A DNA stretch of 64,000 bases from Corallococcus macrosporus DSM 14697 (GTDB lineage: Bacteria > Myxococcota > Myxococcia > Myxococcales > Myxococcaceae): positions 7,226,001 through 7,290,000 of the forward strand of contig NZ_CP022203.1 of the NCBI RefSeq assembly GCF_002305895.1, written 5' to 3'. Every line of letters begins with the position of its first letter. The stretch's first letter is position 1. The translations under genes were made by a program, and so were the position numbers. The notes below the pieces were generated by a model. The model worked only from the letters and a program-made list of their open reading frames with translations. It had not been told where the DNA came from and made no database searches. Of the stretch, positions 37,346-49,398 are shown one piece after another.

Positions 37346-38208
37346 GCGTCCCGCCCGGCCTCCGCGGCCTCGAGCATGGCGGGCAGCTCCCGCAGGAGCC
37401 CCCGCGAGACGAACACCCGCGGGTCCAGGATGGGCAGCGAGCGCCCCCCCACCTTCAGCATGCCGATGAGCCCCTCGCGCAGCGGGCCATGTTCGGCGCC
37501 GCCCACGCGCTCGCGCCGGTCGATGTCCGCCGCCGCGTACTCCTCCGGGTCCTTCACCGCGTCCACGGCCAGCGCCAGCGACACGCCCTCCGCCTCGATG
37601 ACGACGAGCATGCGCTCCACGCGCGACAGCTTGTGCTCCACGCCCAGCCGGCGCGCCACGTCCAGCACGCACAGCGCCGCGCCCCGCACCTCCACGTATT
37701 CGCGCAGGTACACGGGCCCGGTGGGCAGCGGCCGGGTCGCCGGATGCAGCAGCACCTCCCGCACCGCGTCCAGGGGGATGGCGAACTCCAGCTCGCCCAC
37801 CGTCACGCGCAGCACCAGCAGCGAGCCCGTGCGCGCCCGCTGCCGCGCGCTCGCCATGGCCTCGCCCACCGTCTGCAGCAGCTCGTCCGCGCGGAACGGC
37901 TTGGCCAGGAACGCCTCCGCGCCCAGGCCCAGGCAGGCCTCCGCGCGGGACTTCTCCGAGGAGATGATGATGACGGGGATGTCGGCCGTGGCCGGGTCCG
38001 CCTTCATCCGCTGGAGGACCTCATCGCCGTCCATCTCCGGCATGGACAAATCAAGCAACACCGCCGCCGGACGCAGGCGCCCCACCTTCTCCAGGGCCTC
38101 GCGGCCGTTGCTGGCGGTGTGGATGGTGTAGTGGCCGGAGAGGATGGCCCGCTCCAGCGCGAGAATCGCGTCGCTGTCGTCGACGAGCAGCAGGGACGGC
38201 AGGCTCAC
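37342..38208 (-). CDS. REC-CheW fusion (CheV with inverted domain order)
   Basis: 288 residues. Receiver domain first (1-122: LLLVDDSDAIL, phospho-Asp in AVLLDLSMPEMDG, Lys in FLAKPF) and CheW domain second (about 135-275: LVLRVTVGELEFAIPLDAVREVLL, VEVRGAALCVLDVARRLG, LIGMLKVGGRSLPILD). Canonical CheV has CheW first. Probably a phosphorylation-controlled coupling protein. GTG start 38208. Confidence 0.9.
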   Translation of the reverse strand: MSLPSLLLVDDSDAILALERAILSGHYTIHTASNGREALEKVGRLRPAAVLLDLSMPEMDGDEVLQRMKADPATADIPVIIISSEKSRAEACLGLGAEAFLAKPFRADELLQTVGEAMASARQRARTGSLLVLRVTVGELEFAIPLDAVREVLLHPATRPLPTGPVYLREYVEVRGAALCVLDVARRLGVEHKLSRVERMLVVIEAEGVSLALAVDAVKDPEEYAAADIDRRERVGGAEHGPLREGLIGMLKVGGRSLPILDPRVFVSRGLLRELPAMLEAAEAGRDA

Positions 38209-38215
38209 GGGAGTC

Positions 38216-38602
38216 TCAAGCCTTGGTGAGGAACTGGCGGACCGTTTCCGTCAGCTCGTGGTGGGACACCGGCTTCTGGATGAAGGCGTTGGCGCCGGCC
38301 TCGGTACCGCGCTGACGCAGGTCCACGTTCTTCTCCGCCGTCAGCAGCAGGATGGGCACCGAGCGGACCTGCGGCATCGCGCTGGCCCGCACCTCCTTCA
38401 CGAAGGTGATGCCGTCCATGCCCGGCATGTTGATGTCCTCGATGACCAGGCTCACCGGCACCAGCCGGAGAATCTGCAGGCCCCGGGTCGCATCGTCGGC
38501 CTCGACGGTCGAGACCTTGAGGTTCATCAGGTAGATCTTGACGATGTTGCGGACCGTCGGGCTGTCGTCCACCAGCAAGACGTTGGTGCTGTGGGTGCTC
38601 AC
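38216..38602 (-). CDS. cheY: CheY-like response regulator
   Basis: 128 residues, receiver only. VLLVDDSPTVRNIVKIY, phospho-Asp in LVIEDINMPGMDG, Thr in LLLTAEKN and Lys in FIQKPVSHHEL. First gene of the chemosensory operon, with a GTG start at 38602. Output target unknown: motility or gene expression are both known for myxobacterial che systems. Confidence 0.93.
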   Translation of the reverse strand: MSTHSTNVLLVDDSPTVRNIVKIYLMNLKVSTVEADDATRGLQILRLVPVSLVIEDINMPGMDGITFVKEVRASAMPQVRSVPILLLTAEKNVDLRQRGTEAGANAFIQKPVSHHELTETVRQFLTKA

Positions 38603-38661
38603 TGTGCGGCGGCTCCTGCGCAGGCCCCGCGACGCGCGGGGAGCCCTGCGAAACGTTCACG

Positions 38662-38690
38662 ACTCTACCGTGAGGGCTCTCACGTGAGAA
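38662..38690 (-). promoter_or_regulatory. Predicted promoter and palindromic operator of the che operon
   Basis: On the minus strand, TTCTCA (38690-38685) and TAGAGT (38667-38662) stand 17 bases apart, each matching 4 of 6 of the sigma-70 consensus. The perfect 12-base palindrome TCTCACGTGAGA (38678-38689) overlaps the -35 element, a position expected of a repressor site. About 60 bases upstream of cheY. The sequence is only suggestive. Confidence 0.4.
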
Positions 38691-38786
38691 CTGGGGGCGG
38701 TCCGGCCCGGCATCCTTCCGGGCAGGCAGGTGTCGGATGACCTCGGAGGGCGGCCCCCTGGGTCAAGATGCTCCCGGGGGTGGGGG

Positions 38787-39605
38787 CTACTCGCCGGCCG
38801 GCTTGGGCGGCAGCTCGTCCGCGTCGGGCGTCACCGGGGGGGCGCCAATGGCGTGGTAGCCACCGTCCACGTGGATCATTTCGCCCGTGGTGGAGGGCAG
38901 CCAGTCCGACAGCAGGGCACACGCGGTGCGGGCCACCAGGTCGTGGCTGTCCTTGGCGCTCCAGCCCAGGGGCGCCTGGGTGCCCCAGCCGCGCTCCAGG
39001 GCCTTGAATCCCGGGATTCCCTTGGCGGCGATGGTGGACAGGGGGCCGGCGGCCAGGGCGTTCACCCGGATGCCCCTGGGGCCCAGATCCCGCGCCAGGT
39101 AGCGCACCGTGGCCTCCAGGGCCGCCTTGCACACGCCCATCCAGTCGTAGATGGGCCAGGCGACGCGGTTGTCGAAGTCCAGCGTGACGATGGAGCCCCC
39201 CTGCGTCATCAGCGGCAGGCACGCCACCGACAGCTCCTTCAGCGAGAACGCGGAGATGCGGAACGCCGTCTGGACGCTCTCCCAGGGCGTGTTGAGGAAG
39301 TTGCCACCCAAAGCATCTTCGGGCGCGAAGGCGATGGAATGCAACACACCGTCCACCCGGTCCCAGCGCTGGCGGAGCGCGTCCGTCAGCGCCGGGAAGT
39401 GGGCGGGGTTGGTGACGTCCAGCTCCAACACGTCCAGCCCCGGCTTGAGGCGCCTGGCGCTCCGCTCGGTGAGGGACCTGGCCCGGCCGAAGCCGGTGAG
39501 GAGCACCTCGGCCCCCTGTGCCAGCGCGTGCTCGGCGATGCCGTAGGCCAGGGACTGGGGCGTCAGCACCCCGGTGATGAGCAGCTTCTTGCCTTGGAGC
39601 AGCAT
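38787..39605 (-). CDS. fabI: Enoyl-[acyl-carrier-protein] reductase (InhA-like FabI)
   Basis: 272 residues. NADH-binding start KKLLITGVLTPQSLAYGIAE, substrate region LHSIAFAPEDALGG, and YDWMGVCKAALE carrying the Tyr-x6-Lys pair (Tyr-Asp-Trp-Met-Gly-Val-Cys-Lys), close to mycobacterial InhA (YNWMTVAK). Ends with VDGGYHAIG. Catalyses the last reduction of type II fatty acid elongation. Divergent from sucA. Confidence 0.92.
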   Translation of the reverse strand: MLLQGKKLLITGVLTPQSLAYGIAEHALAQGAEVLLTGFGRARSLTERSARRLKPGLDVLELDVTNPAHFPALTDALRQRWDRVDGVLHSIAFAPEDALGGNFLNTPWESVQTAFRISAFSLKELSVACLPLMTQGGSIVTLDFDNRVAWPIYDWMGVCKAALEATVRYLARDLGPRGIRVNALAAGPLSTIAAKGIPGFKALERGWGTQAPLGWSAKDSHDLVARTACALLSDWLPSTTGEMIHVDGGYHAIGAPPVTPDADELPPKPAGE

Positions 39606-39815
39606 GAGACGGCCTCGTTGCGAGAAGAGGAAAGTGAGGAAACGCGCTCTCTACCATTCCTGCCAGGCGGAACGGATGAAGTTGCGCTCACCCCCGGCAT
39701 GAATCCACCTGCTCCGCGGCAAGGGGTGCGGCTTATCGGCCAGCGTGCGGGCGCTACAAAAGTTGCTGCGAAAACCCCCCAACGGGGCGCCCATCCAGTA
39801 AAAGACGACACCGCC

Positions 39816-42690
<2,875 letters not shown>

Positions 42691-42701
<11 letters not shown>

Positions 42702-43887
42702 AATCAAAGTGCCCCCCCTGGGCGAATCCATCACCGAAGCCGTCGTCGGCAAGTGGAACAAGAAGCAGGGTGACGCCGTCACCGCCGACGAGCCGCTCGT
42801 CGTCCTGGAGACCGACAAGGTCACCATCGACGTGCCGGCCCCGTCCGCGGGCGCGCTGTCCAGCATCGCCTTCAAGGAGGGCGACAAGGTCCGCGTGGGC
42901 GAGGTGCTCGGCCTCATCGAGGCGGGCGCCGGCGCTCCCGCCGCGAAGCCCGCCGCCGCTCCGGCGCCTGCCGCCGCGCCCGCCCCCGCCGCCGAGGCGC
43001 CCGCGGCGTCCGACGCGCGCTCCACGCCCACCGCTCGCAAGGTGGCCGAGGAGAACCGGGTGGACATCTCCCAGGTGAAGGGCAGCGGCGCCGGTGGCCG
43101 CGTGCACAAGGACGACGTGCTGGGTCAGCTCAACCGCCCGGCCGCGCCCGCCGCCCCGGCCCAGCCCGCCGGCCCCCGTCCGAACGCCGCCCGTGAGGAG
43201 CGCGTGCGGATGACGCCGCTGCGCAAGCGCGTGGCCGAGCGCCTCATCCAGGCCCAGTCCACCGCCGCCATGCTCACCACCTTCAACGAGGTGGACATGG
43301 GCGAGGTGATGGCCCTGCGCAAGAAGTACAACGAGAAGTTCCAGCAGAAGCACGGCGTGAAGCTCGGCTTCATGAGCTTCTTCATCCGCGCCTCCGTCGA
43401 GGCCCTCAAGGCCTTCCCGCAGATCAACGCGGAGATTGACGGCGAGGACGTCATCTTCAAGCACTACTACGACATCGGCGTGGCCGTGAGCGGCAGCCGC
43501 GGTCTGGTGGTGCCGGTGGTGCGCAACGCGGACAAGCAGGGCCTGGCGGACCTGGAGAAGTCCGTGGGCGAGCTGGGCAGCAAGGCGCGCAACGACAAGC
43601 TGGCCCTGTCCGACCTGCAGGGTGGCACCTTCACCATCACCAACGGCGGCATCTTCGGCTCCATGCTGTCCACGCCCATCCTGAACCCGCCGCAGACGGG
43701 CATCCTGGGCATGCACAACATCGTCGAGCGCCCCGTGGCCCGCGACGGCCAGGTCGTCATCCGGCCCATCATGTACATCGCCCTCACCTACGACCACCGC
43801 CTGGTGGACGGCCGCGAGGCGGTGCAGTTCCTGGTGCGCGTGAAGGAGTGCATCGAGGACCCGGAGCGCCTGCTCCTGGACGTCTGA
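42691..43887 (+). CDS. sucB: Dihydrolipoamide succinyltransferase (E2)
   Basis: 398 residues. Lipoyl domain with lipoylated Lys in [12 protein letters not shown] (about 45), Pro/Ala-rich linker, peripheral-subunit-binding domain ([15 protein letters not shown] to GRVHKDDVL) and catalytic domain ending in [13 protein letters not shown] (His/Asp active site). With SucA and a dihydrolipoamide dehydrogenase encoded elsewhere forms the 2-oxoglutarate dehydrogenase complex. Confidence 0.97.
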
Positions 43888-43926
43888 CGTCAGGCCCGCG
43901 CTCCGGGCAAGCCTTGCATTCCTGGC

Positions 43927-43950
43927 GGCCGGCTGGACTTCCAGCCGGCC
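43927..43950 (+). terminator. Terminator after sucB
   Basis: GGCCGGCTGG (43927-43936), loop ACTT, CCAGCCGGCC (43941-43950): a perfect 10-base stem followed by GTTTCAC. Confidence 0.8.
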
Positions 43951-43959
43951 GTTTCACTA

Positions 43960-43982
43960 CAACTGGGAGTGTCTCCCGGTTG
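43960..43982 (+). promoter_or_regulatory. Hairpin in the cold-shock gene leader
   Basis: CAACTGGGAG (43960-43969), loop TGT, CTCCCGGTTG (43973-43982). In RNA all ten positions pair, one as U-G. About 60 bases before the cold-shock ATG and just after the sucB terminator, so it could be a leader structure of the cold-shock mRNA or a second terminator. No T-run follows. Confidence 0.5.
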
Positions 43983-44044
43983 TCGGGGGGCGGGAAGAAC
44001 GGGCGGCTCTCCTCGCGCCGCCCCGCAAGACTGAAGGAAGCGCA

Positions 44045-44251
44045 ATGGCAACCGGTACCGTGAAGTGGTTCAACGACGCGAAGGGCTTTGGCTTCATCAC
44101 CCAGGACGGCGGTGGTGAGGACGTGTTCTGCCACCACACCGCCATCAACATGGACGGCTTCCGCACCCTGGCCGAGGGCCAGAAGGTGGAGTTCGAAGTC
44201 ACCCGTGGTCCCAAGGGCCTGCAGGCGCAGAACGTCCGCGCCGCCGGCTAA
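44045..44251 (+). CDS. cspA: Cold-shock protein (CspA family)
   Basis: 68 residues. RNP1 [10 protein letters not shown] and RNP2 [10 protein letters not shown], the second with Cys-His-His where E. coli CspA has Val-His-Phe. Five-stranded OB fold that binds single-stranded RNA/DNA. GAAGGAAG ribosome site before ATG 44045. Strong flanking terminators suggest a monocistronic, highly expressed gene. Confidence 0.95.
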   Translation: MATGTVKWFNDAKGFGFITQDGGGEDVFCHHTAINMDGFRTLAEGQKVEFEVTRGPKGLQAQNVRAAG

Positions 44252-44290
44252 CGCGTCCGTCAGCCACTCCGTCCGGACTGGCCGATGAAA

Positions 44291-44337
44291 AGAGGCCCGG
44301 CCCCACCATCAGGGGGACCGGGCCTCTGGTTTCTTCA
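44291..44337. terminator. Bidirectional terminator between cspA and the DPP IV-like gene
   Basis: AGAGGCCCGG (44291-44300) pairs perfectly with CCGGGCCTCT (44328-44337), with an inner CCCC/GGGG pairing. GGTTTCTTC follows on the plus strand, and TTTTCATC on the minus strand. Confidence 0.85.
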
Positions 44338-44361
44338 GGGCCCCGGAGGGCCGCTCGCGGC

Positions 44362-46566
44362 CTACAGGTGGCGCTTGAAGTGGTCCATGACGCGCTCCCA
44401 CTGGCGCTCGGTGACGAGCGGGTCGGGCACCATGTGCGTCAGGCCGCTGAGCGGCAGCAGGTCGTGCGGCTTGCCGGCGCGGAAGAGCGCGTCGCTCAGC
44501 TTCAGCGTGTGGAAGAAGTACACGTTGTCGTCCGCGGTGCCGTGGATGAGCAGCAGCTTGCCCATGGGCTTGTCCTGCTGCGCGTACGTCAGCAGCGAGC
44601 TCTTCTCGTAGGCCTCCGGGCGCTGCTGCGGCACGCCCAGGTAGCGCTCGGTGTAGTGGGTGTCGTAGTCCAGCCAGTCCACCACCGGCGCGCCGGCCAC
44701 GCCGGCCTTGAAGATGTCCGGGCGCTTGAGCACGCCCAGGGCGGCCATGTACCCGCCGAAGCTCCAGCCGGAGATGCCCACGCGGTTCAAGTCAAGCTCC
44801 GGGACGACCTTGGCCAGCTCCTTGATGGCGTCCGCCTGGTCTTCGATGGTGACGCCGGCGAAGTCGCCCTTCACCTCGCGCTCCCACTTCGCGCCGCGCA
44901 GCGGGGTGCCGCGGCCGTCAATCTTCACGACGAGGAAGCCCTGGTCCGCCACCCACTGCGACATCAGGTGCGCGGCCATGCTCTGGTGGACCACGGTGGT
45001 GGTGGGGCCGCCGTACACCTCCACGATGACGGGCAGCTTCTTGCCGGGCTTGAAGTCGCGCGGGCGCACCAGCGAGGTCCAGAAGCGCCGCGGGCCCACC
45101 TGCCGCAGCTCCACGTTGGGCGTGTAGGGCGGCTCCTTGGCCACCGAGGGCAGCTCGCCCACGCGGGTGCCGTCACCGCGCACCACCAGCGTCTTGGGCA
45201 TGGACTTGAGGCCATGGGCGTTCATCACCACCAGCGCGCCGCGCTTGGACACCGCGCCCGACTCGATGTCACCGCCCGCCGTCACCTTCTCCGGGGCGCC
45301 GCCGTCCTTCACGCGCCACAGGTGGCTCTGCGTGGGGTTGGGGCCGCCGTTGAAGTAGAGCGTGCCGCTCTCCTGGACGTAGCGCGCCAGCGAGCGGAAG
45401 CCCGCGTCCGGCTTCACCAGGCTGCGCGCCAGCGAGCCGTCCGCCTTGCGCAGCTCCACCTCCGGGCCGCCGTTGCGCTCGGTGTACCAGAGGAAGCCGC
45501 TGCCATCGTCCAGCCACAGCGGGAAGGCCTGCTCCAGGTTGAGCCAGGCGCTGTCCGTCTCCGTCAGCAGCTCCCGCGACTTGCCCGTGCGCGGGTCCAC
45601 CGCGAGCAGCTTCTGCTCCGTCTGCTCCCGGTTCTGCACCAGCACGGTGAGCGGGCCGCGCTCGGGCCACCGCACGGTGGCCAGGTACGGGTACTTCGCC
45701 GCGTCCCACTGCGCCCACACGGTGCGCCCGCCCGTGACGGGCGTAATCCCCAGGCGCACCTTGGCGTTGGCCTTGCCGGGGCGCGGGTACGCGAAGTCCT
45801 CGCCGCCGCGCTCGGGGTGCATCACGTCGACGATGGTGAGCTTCTCCACCTCCGTCGTGTCCGCCTCCGTGTACGCGATGGACTTCGCGTCCGGGCTCCA
45901 CCAGTAGCCGGTGAAGCGGCCCATCTCCTCCTGGGCGACGAACTCGGCCACGCCGTGCGACTTCGCCTCGGTGCCGCCCTTGGTGACGCGCCGCTCGCGG
46001 TTGGCCGCCACGTCGATGCGGTACACGTCGTGCTCCCGCACGTACGCCACCTGCTTGCCGTCCGGGGAGAAGCGCGGGTCCAACGTGCCGGGGCCCGTCT
46101 TCAGCTCCGTCACCTTGTTGCCGGCGCGCTCCACCACGTAGAGGCGGCCGGACAGCGGCACCAGCAGGCGGTTGCCGTCCTCGGACACCTGGAAGCTGGT
46201 GAAGCCCCGGGCGCTGACGCGCATGCGCTCACGGCGGGCCTTCTCCTCCGGCGTGAGGGTCTCCTCGGCGCCCTTGAGGATGGCCTCGGGCGTGAGCAGC
46301 TCGCGCGTCTGTCCGCTCTCCACGTCGAACGCGTAGAGCGTCTGCACGTTGGACGTGGGCTGGGTGCGGAGGAAGAGCACGCTCTTCTCGTCGGGGGTGA
46401 TGCGCACGCCGCCGGGCCGGCCGCTCATGAAGCGGCGCGTCTCCGAGAACTGGCGCAGGAAGGGGTCTTGCGACCGCTGCGTCTTGGACATGGTCAGGGG
46501 CTTCTGCTCCTGGGCGAAGGACGAGGCGCTCGCAAGCAGGAGCGCGGCGGTGAGGACGTGGCGCAT
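44362..46566 (-). CDS. Secreted dipeptidyl peptidase IV-like S9 peptidase
   Basis: 734 residues. Signal peptide (MRHVLTAALLLASASSFAQ). Beta-propeller 50-470 with the Glu-Glu selectivity motif AEFVAQEEMGRFTGYWWSPD typical of DPP IV. Hydrolase domain with nucleophile GWSFGGYMA (Ser about 602), Asp about 679 (HGTADDNVYF) and His about 711 (LTHMVPD). Removes X-Pro dipeptides from peptides in the periplasm or outside. Fits a proteolytic, predatory lifestyle together with the proline iminopeptidase at 12.4 kb. Confidence 0.94.
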   Translation of the reverse strand: MRHVLTAALLLASASSFAQEQKPLTMSKTQRSQDPFLRQFSETRRFMSGRPGGVRITPDEKSVLFLRTQPTSNVQTLYAFDVESGQTRELLTPEAILKGAEETLTPEEKARRERMRVSARGFTSFQVSEDGNRLLVPLSGRLYVVERAGNKVTELKTGPGTLDPRFSPDGKQVAYVREHDVYRIDVAANRERRVTKGGTEAKSHGVAEFVAQEEMGRFTGYWWSPDAKSIAYTEADTTEVEKLTIVDVMHPERGGEDFAYPRPGKANAKVRLGITPVTGGRTVWAQWDAAKYPYLATVRWPERGPLTVLVQNREQTEQKLLAVDPRTGKSRELLTETDSAWLNLEQAFPLWLDDGSGFLWYTERNGGPEVELRKADGSLARSLVKPDAGFRSLARYVQESGTLYFNGGPNPTQSHLWRVKDGGAPEKVTAGGDIESGAVSKRGALVVMNAHGLKSMPKTLVVRGDGTRVGELPSVAKEPPYTPNVELRQVGPRRFWTSLVRPRDFKPGKKLPVIVEVYGGPTTTVVHQSMAAHLMSQWVADQGFLVVKIDGRGTPLRGAKWEREVKGDFAGVTIEDQADAIKELAKVVPELDLNRVGISGWSFGGYMAALGVLKRPDIFKAGVAGAPVVDWLDYDTHYTERYLGVPQQRPEAYEKSSLLTYAQQDKPMGKLLLIHGTADDNVYFFHTLKLSDALFRAGKPHDLLPLSGLTHMVPDPLVTERQWERVMDHFKRHL

Positions 46567-46684
46567 GCGTCGTCGAATCCCCGCGAAGGGCGGGGCTCCT
46601 TTCGTGGAAAGGTGCAGGGCAGCCTACACTCGGCGGCCGCGCGGCCGGAGCAAACGCCTGGCACGCTGGAGGATTCCCGACGCA

Positions 46685-47461
46685 ATGGAAACGCAAGACG
46701 ACGCCCCGCGGCACCTGCGCCTGGCCGGCGTCATCCGCCTGGGCCTGGGCGGCGGGCGGGGCCCCCAGGACGCCTATGTGTTCGACCCGCACCGGCTCGC
46801 CCTGCCCGCCTGGGCCTGCGCCCTGGGTGACACGGGAGGCCCCGCCCTCCTGGTGAGCCTGGACCGGCACCTGGACACCGTGGTGCCCCGGGCCCCCGCC
46901 GCCGTGCCGGACCGCGCGGCCGGGCTGCGCGCGCTGGACGAGCACGCCCGCTATGCGTTGGACGTCCGCAACTATGACCACATCCTCGCGGCCATGGAGG
47001 CGGGGCTGGTGGGGGACGCGCTGCTCATCGCCCGCGCCCGCCCCCGCGGCGCCTTCGCCGGGGACACCTACGTGGACAGCCGCGGCCGGCCGCACCGGCT
47101 GGTGGCGGTGCCCACCGTGGACCGGGCGGCGGAGGCCTACAGCCGCCCGGCCCCCGGCGACGCGGTGCGCGACGTGCTGGACGCGGCCGGGCGGGTGCTG
47201 CTGGACGTGGACCTGGACTGCTTCACCTCGCTGAGCGACGCGGACCCGACCACCGTGCTGCCCTGGCCCCAGCAGGTGATTCGCGAGTTCCTGCTCCCGG
47301 AGGACTCGGAGCCCTTCTGGGACGCGGTGCTGGGCAAGACGGTGGCGCTGACGCTGGCGCGCGAGCCGCACCACTGCGGCGGGCTGCTCGCGTCCGGGGC
47401 GCTGTTCCGGGACGCGGCCCAGGTGCTGTTCCGGGAGCTCCTGCGCACCGAGCCCCCGTAG
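46685..47461 (+). CDS. UPF0489 family protein
   Basis: 258 residues. Motifs LLVSLDRHLDTV, NYDHILAAM, LLDVDLDCFTSL and REPHHCGG follow the UPF0489 family (related to eukaryotic C5orf22), whose His/Asp clusters recall metal-dependent ureohydrolases (arginase fold). No reaction is established. Cytoplasmic. Divergent from the DPP IV-like gene with 118 bases between. Confidence 0.8.
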   Translation: METQDDAPRHLRLAGVIRLGLGGGRGPQDAYVFDPHRLALPAWACALGDTGGPALLVSLDRHLDTVVPRAPAAVPDRAAGLRALDEHARYALDVRNYDHILAAMEAGLVGDALLIARARPRGAFAGDTYVDSRGRPHRLVAVPTVDRAAEAYSRPAPGDAVRDVLDAAGRVLLDVDLDCFTSLSDADPTTVLPWPQQVIREFLLPEDSEPFWDAVLGKTVALTLAREPHHCGGLLASGALFRDAAQVLFRELLRTEPP

Positions 47462-47479
47462 GCCCCAACATCCTGCCCG

Positions 47480-49255
47480 CTACAGCGGCGTCTCCATGAA
47501 GTTGGGCCGCACGTCCGTCATCTGCCCGCCCGCGAAGGAGAAGCGGCTGCCCACCGGCGGCCGGGAGTCGTTGAGCACGTAGCCGAAGTCCACGCGGAAG
47601 GGCAGGACGTTGAACTGAGGGAAGAGCAGCCGCAGGCCCGCGCCCACCGTGTGCACCATGGCCGGCCTGTCGTTGAAGGCGCTGCCCGAGTCCCAGAAGA
47701 GCACGCCGCCCAGGTGCACCGTCTTCACCACGACGGGCCGGCTGCGGTACTCCAGGTTGAAGAGCAGCAGCCGCCGGCCGGAGTACGCGTCCGCGCCCGC
47801 GCCGCGCAGGCCGTTGGAGCCGCCCAGCAGGTGGATGCGCTCGAAGAGGTCGTCGATATTCACGTCCAGCAGGCCGCGCGCCACGAAGCGGCCGCCCAGC
47901 ACCTTGGGGGACACCTCAATCAGCTCCGCCGCCCAGCGCCGGTTGGTCCATGCCCCGCGGGGCCCCAGCGGCCGGCGGATGGCGCCCGACAGGGACGCGG
48001 TGGTGAGCGTGTCCCCCAGCCGCAGGCGGTAGCGCAGCGCCAGCCCGCCCTCCACGAAGTGGCTCTGCTCGCCGAACACGGGCGGCGCGTAGCGCAGGGT
48101 GGCGGACACCCAGTGCCCCATCTGGAAGTCCTCGGCCAGGACGTACGAGTCCACGTCCCGCAGCACCTCGTAGCGCGCGTCGAAGGCGCGCAGGCTGAGG
48201 CCCACGTAGCCGGCGTCCTCCGCGCGCGGCAGGTAGTTGCGGTTGAACCACTCCGACTGCTCCGGGGAGAGCCCGGAGGACAGCGGCGCGCCATAGCCGT
48301 AGTGGTACGCGCCCACCGTGCCGCCCACGTTCCACTTGTAGCGGGTGCCCAGCGAGCGCGTGTACGAGAAGCCGCCCACCACCTCTTCGGTCCGGTAGAC
48401 GTAGGGCACCGCGGGCCCGCCGGGGAATGGCAACTGCCAGATGGAGGCGCCCCGGTAGACGCGGTTGGTCTCCACGTTCCACGCCACGGAGGCGCTGGCG
48501 CTCCACGGCGTGGACAGCGAATACAAGGGCCGGCTCACCGCGAGGTTGCCGCGCGAGCCCTCCGTCTTGCCCGTCTCCCGGCCCTGGATGACGGCGATGG
48601 ACTCGCTGAGCGACCAGCGGCTGCCCAGCACGCGCGGGTCGGTGTAGCTCTGCCCCAGGCTCAGGGTGTCCTGCCGCAGCACGAAGTCCACGGCGATGCG
48701 CTTGCCGCGCCCCAGGAAGTTCTGCTCCGTGCCCTGCAGCTTCAGGTACTGGAGCAGCGACCCCACCGCCGCGAAGTCGCTGTTGAGCCGCAGCGACCAG
48801 ATGTCCTTGGTGACGGCCATCAGCGCCACCGTGTCCGGCGTGCGGCCCTTCACCGGCACCAGGCGCACCATGGAGAACAGCCGCAGCCCCCGCAGGTTGC
48901 GCGCCGTCTCCTGGGCGAGCTGCTCCGAGTAGGGCTTGCCCACCTCCAGCAGCACCTCGCGCCGCACGACGTCGTCCCGCGTCCGCGCATGGAAGATGTT
49001 GAGGAAGTCCGGGAAGGGGTCTATCTCCGCCACCACGTCCTCGGTGGCCACCAGCACCTCTTCCAGGACCTTGCCGTCCGGAGACGGCTCCAGCTCCCGC
49101 CCGTGACGGGCCAGGGCCTCCTCAATCAGCGCGTCCTCGTAGTTGTCGATGGCCGATTCGACCCCCTGCGCGGGCGCGTCGGAGGCGCCCTCCGTGGAGG
49201 AAGGCGCGGCCGCGAGGGACGTGGCAACGAGCAGCGCAGGCAGCGAAAGCGGCAC
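47480..49255 (-). CDS. Omp85/TamA-like outer-membrane beta-barrel protein
   Basis: 591 residues. Signal peptide (MPLSLPALLVATSLAAA), a POTRA-like region at about 80-165 (DFLNIFHARTRDDVVRREVLLEVGKPYSEQLAQETARNLR is its core pattern, starting near 84), then a barrel of aromatic-alternating strands to the end. The conserved barrel motif LLGGSNGLRGAGADAYSG corresponds to the VRGF/Y-type L6 motif of Omp85 (here LRGAGADAY). With one POTRA domain it is not BamA but an accessory Omp85 protein of unknown substrate. GTG start at 49255. Confidence 0.78.
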   Translation of the reverse strand: MPLSLPALLVATSLAAAPSSTEGASDAPAQGVESAIDNYEDALIEEALARHGRELEPSPDGKVLEEVLVATEDVVAEIDPFPDFLNIFHARTRDDVVRREVLLEVGKPYSEQLAQETARNLRGLRLFSMVRLVPVKGRTPDTVALMAVTKDIWSLRLNSDFAAVGSLLQYLKLQGTEQNFLGRGKRIAVDFVLRQDTLSLGQSYTDPRVLGSRWSLSESIAVIQGRETGKTEGSRGNLAVSRPLYSLSTPWSASASVAWNVETNRVYRGASIWQLPFPGGPAVPYVYRTEEVVGGFSYTRSLGTRYKWNVGGTVGAYHYGYGAPLSSGLSPEQSEWFNRNYLPRAEDAGYVGLSLRAFDARYEVLRDVDSYVLAEDFQMGHWVSATLRYAPPVFGEQSHFVEGGLALRYRLRLGDTLTTASLSGAIRRPLGPRGAWTNRRWAAELIEVSPKVLGGRFVARGLLDVNIDDLFERIHLLGGSNGLRGAGADAYSGRRLLLFNLEYRSRPVVVKTVHLGGVLFWDSGSAFNDRPAMVHTVGAGLRLLFPQFNVLPFRVDFGYVLNDSRPPVGSRFSFAGGQMTDVRPNFMETPL

Positions 49256-49398
49256 GCAGGCATCCTGTCATGAGCCCCGGCATTGCCCCTGGACAATGCC
49301 GCGCTCTGTTACATCGCTGGATTTCCCGTTTTCACGGTCGCGTCAAAAATATCCATGGGGGAAGCAACCGCGAAGCCCACCGGGTGGATAATGGCGGC

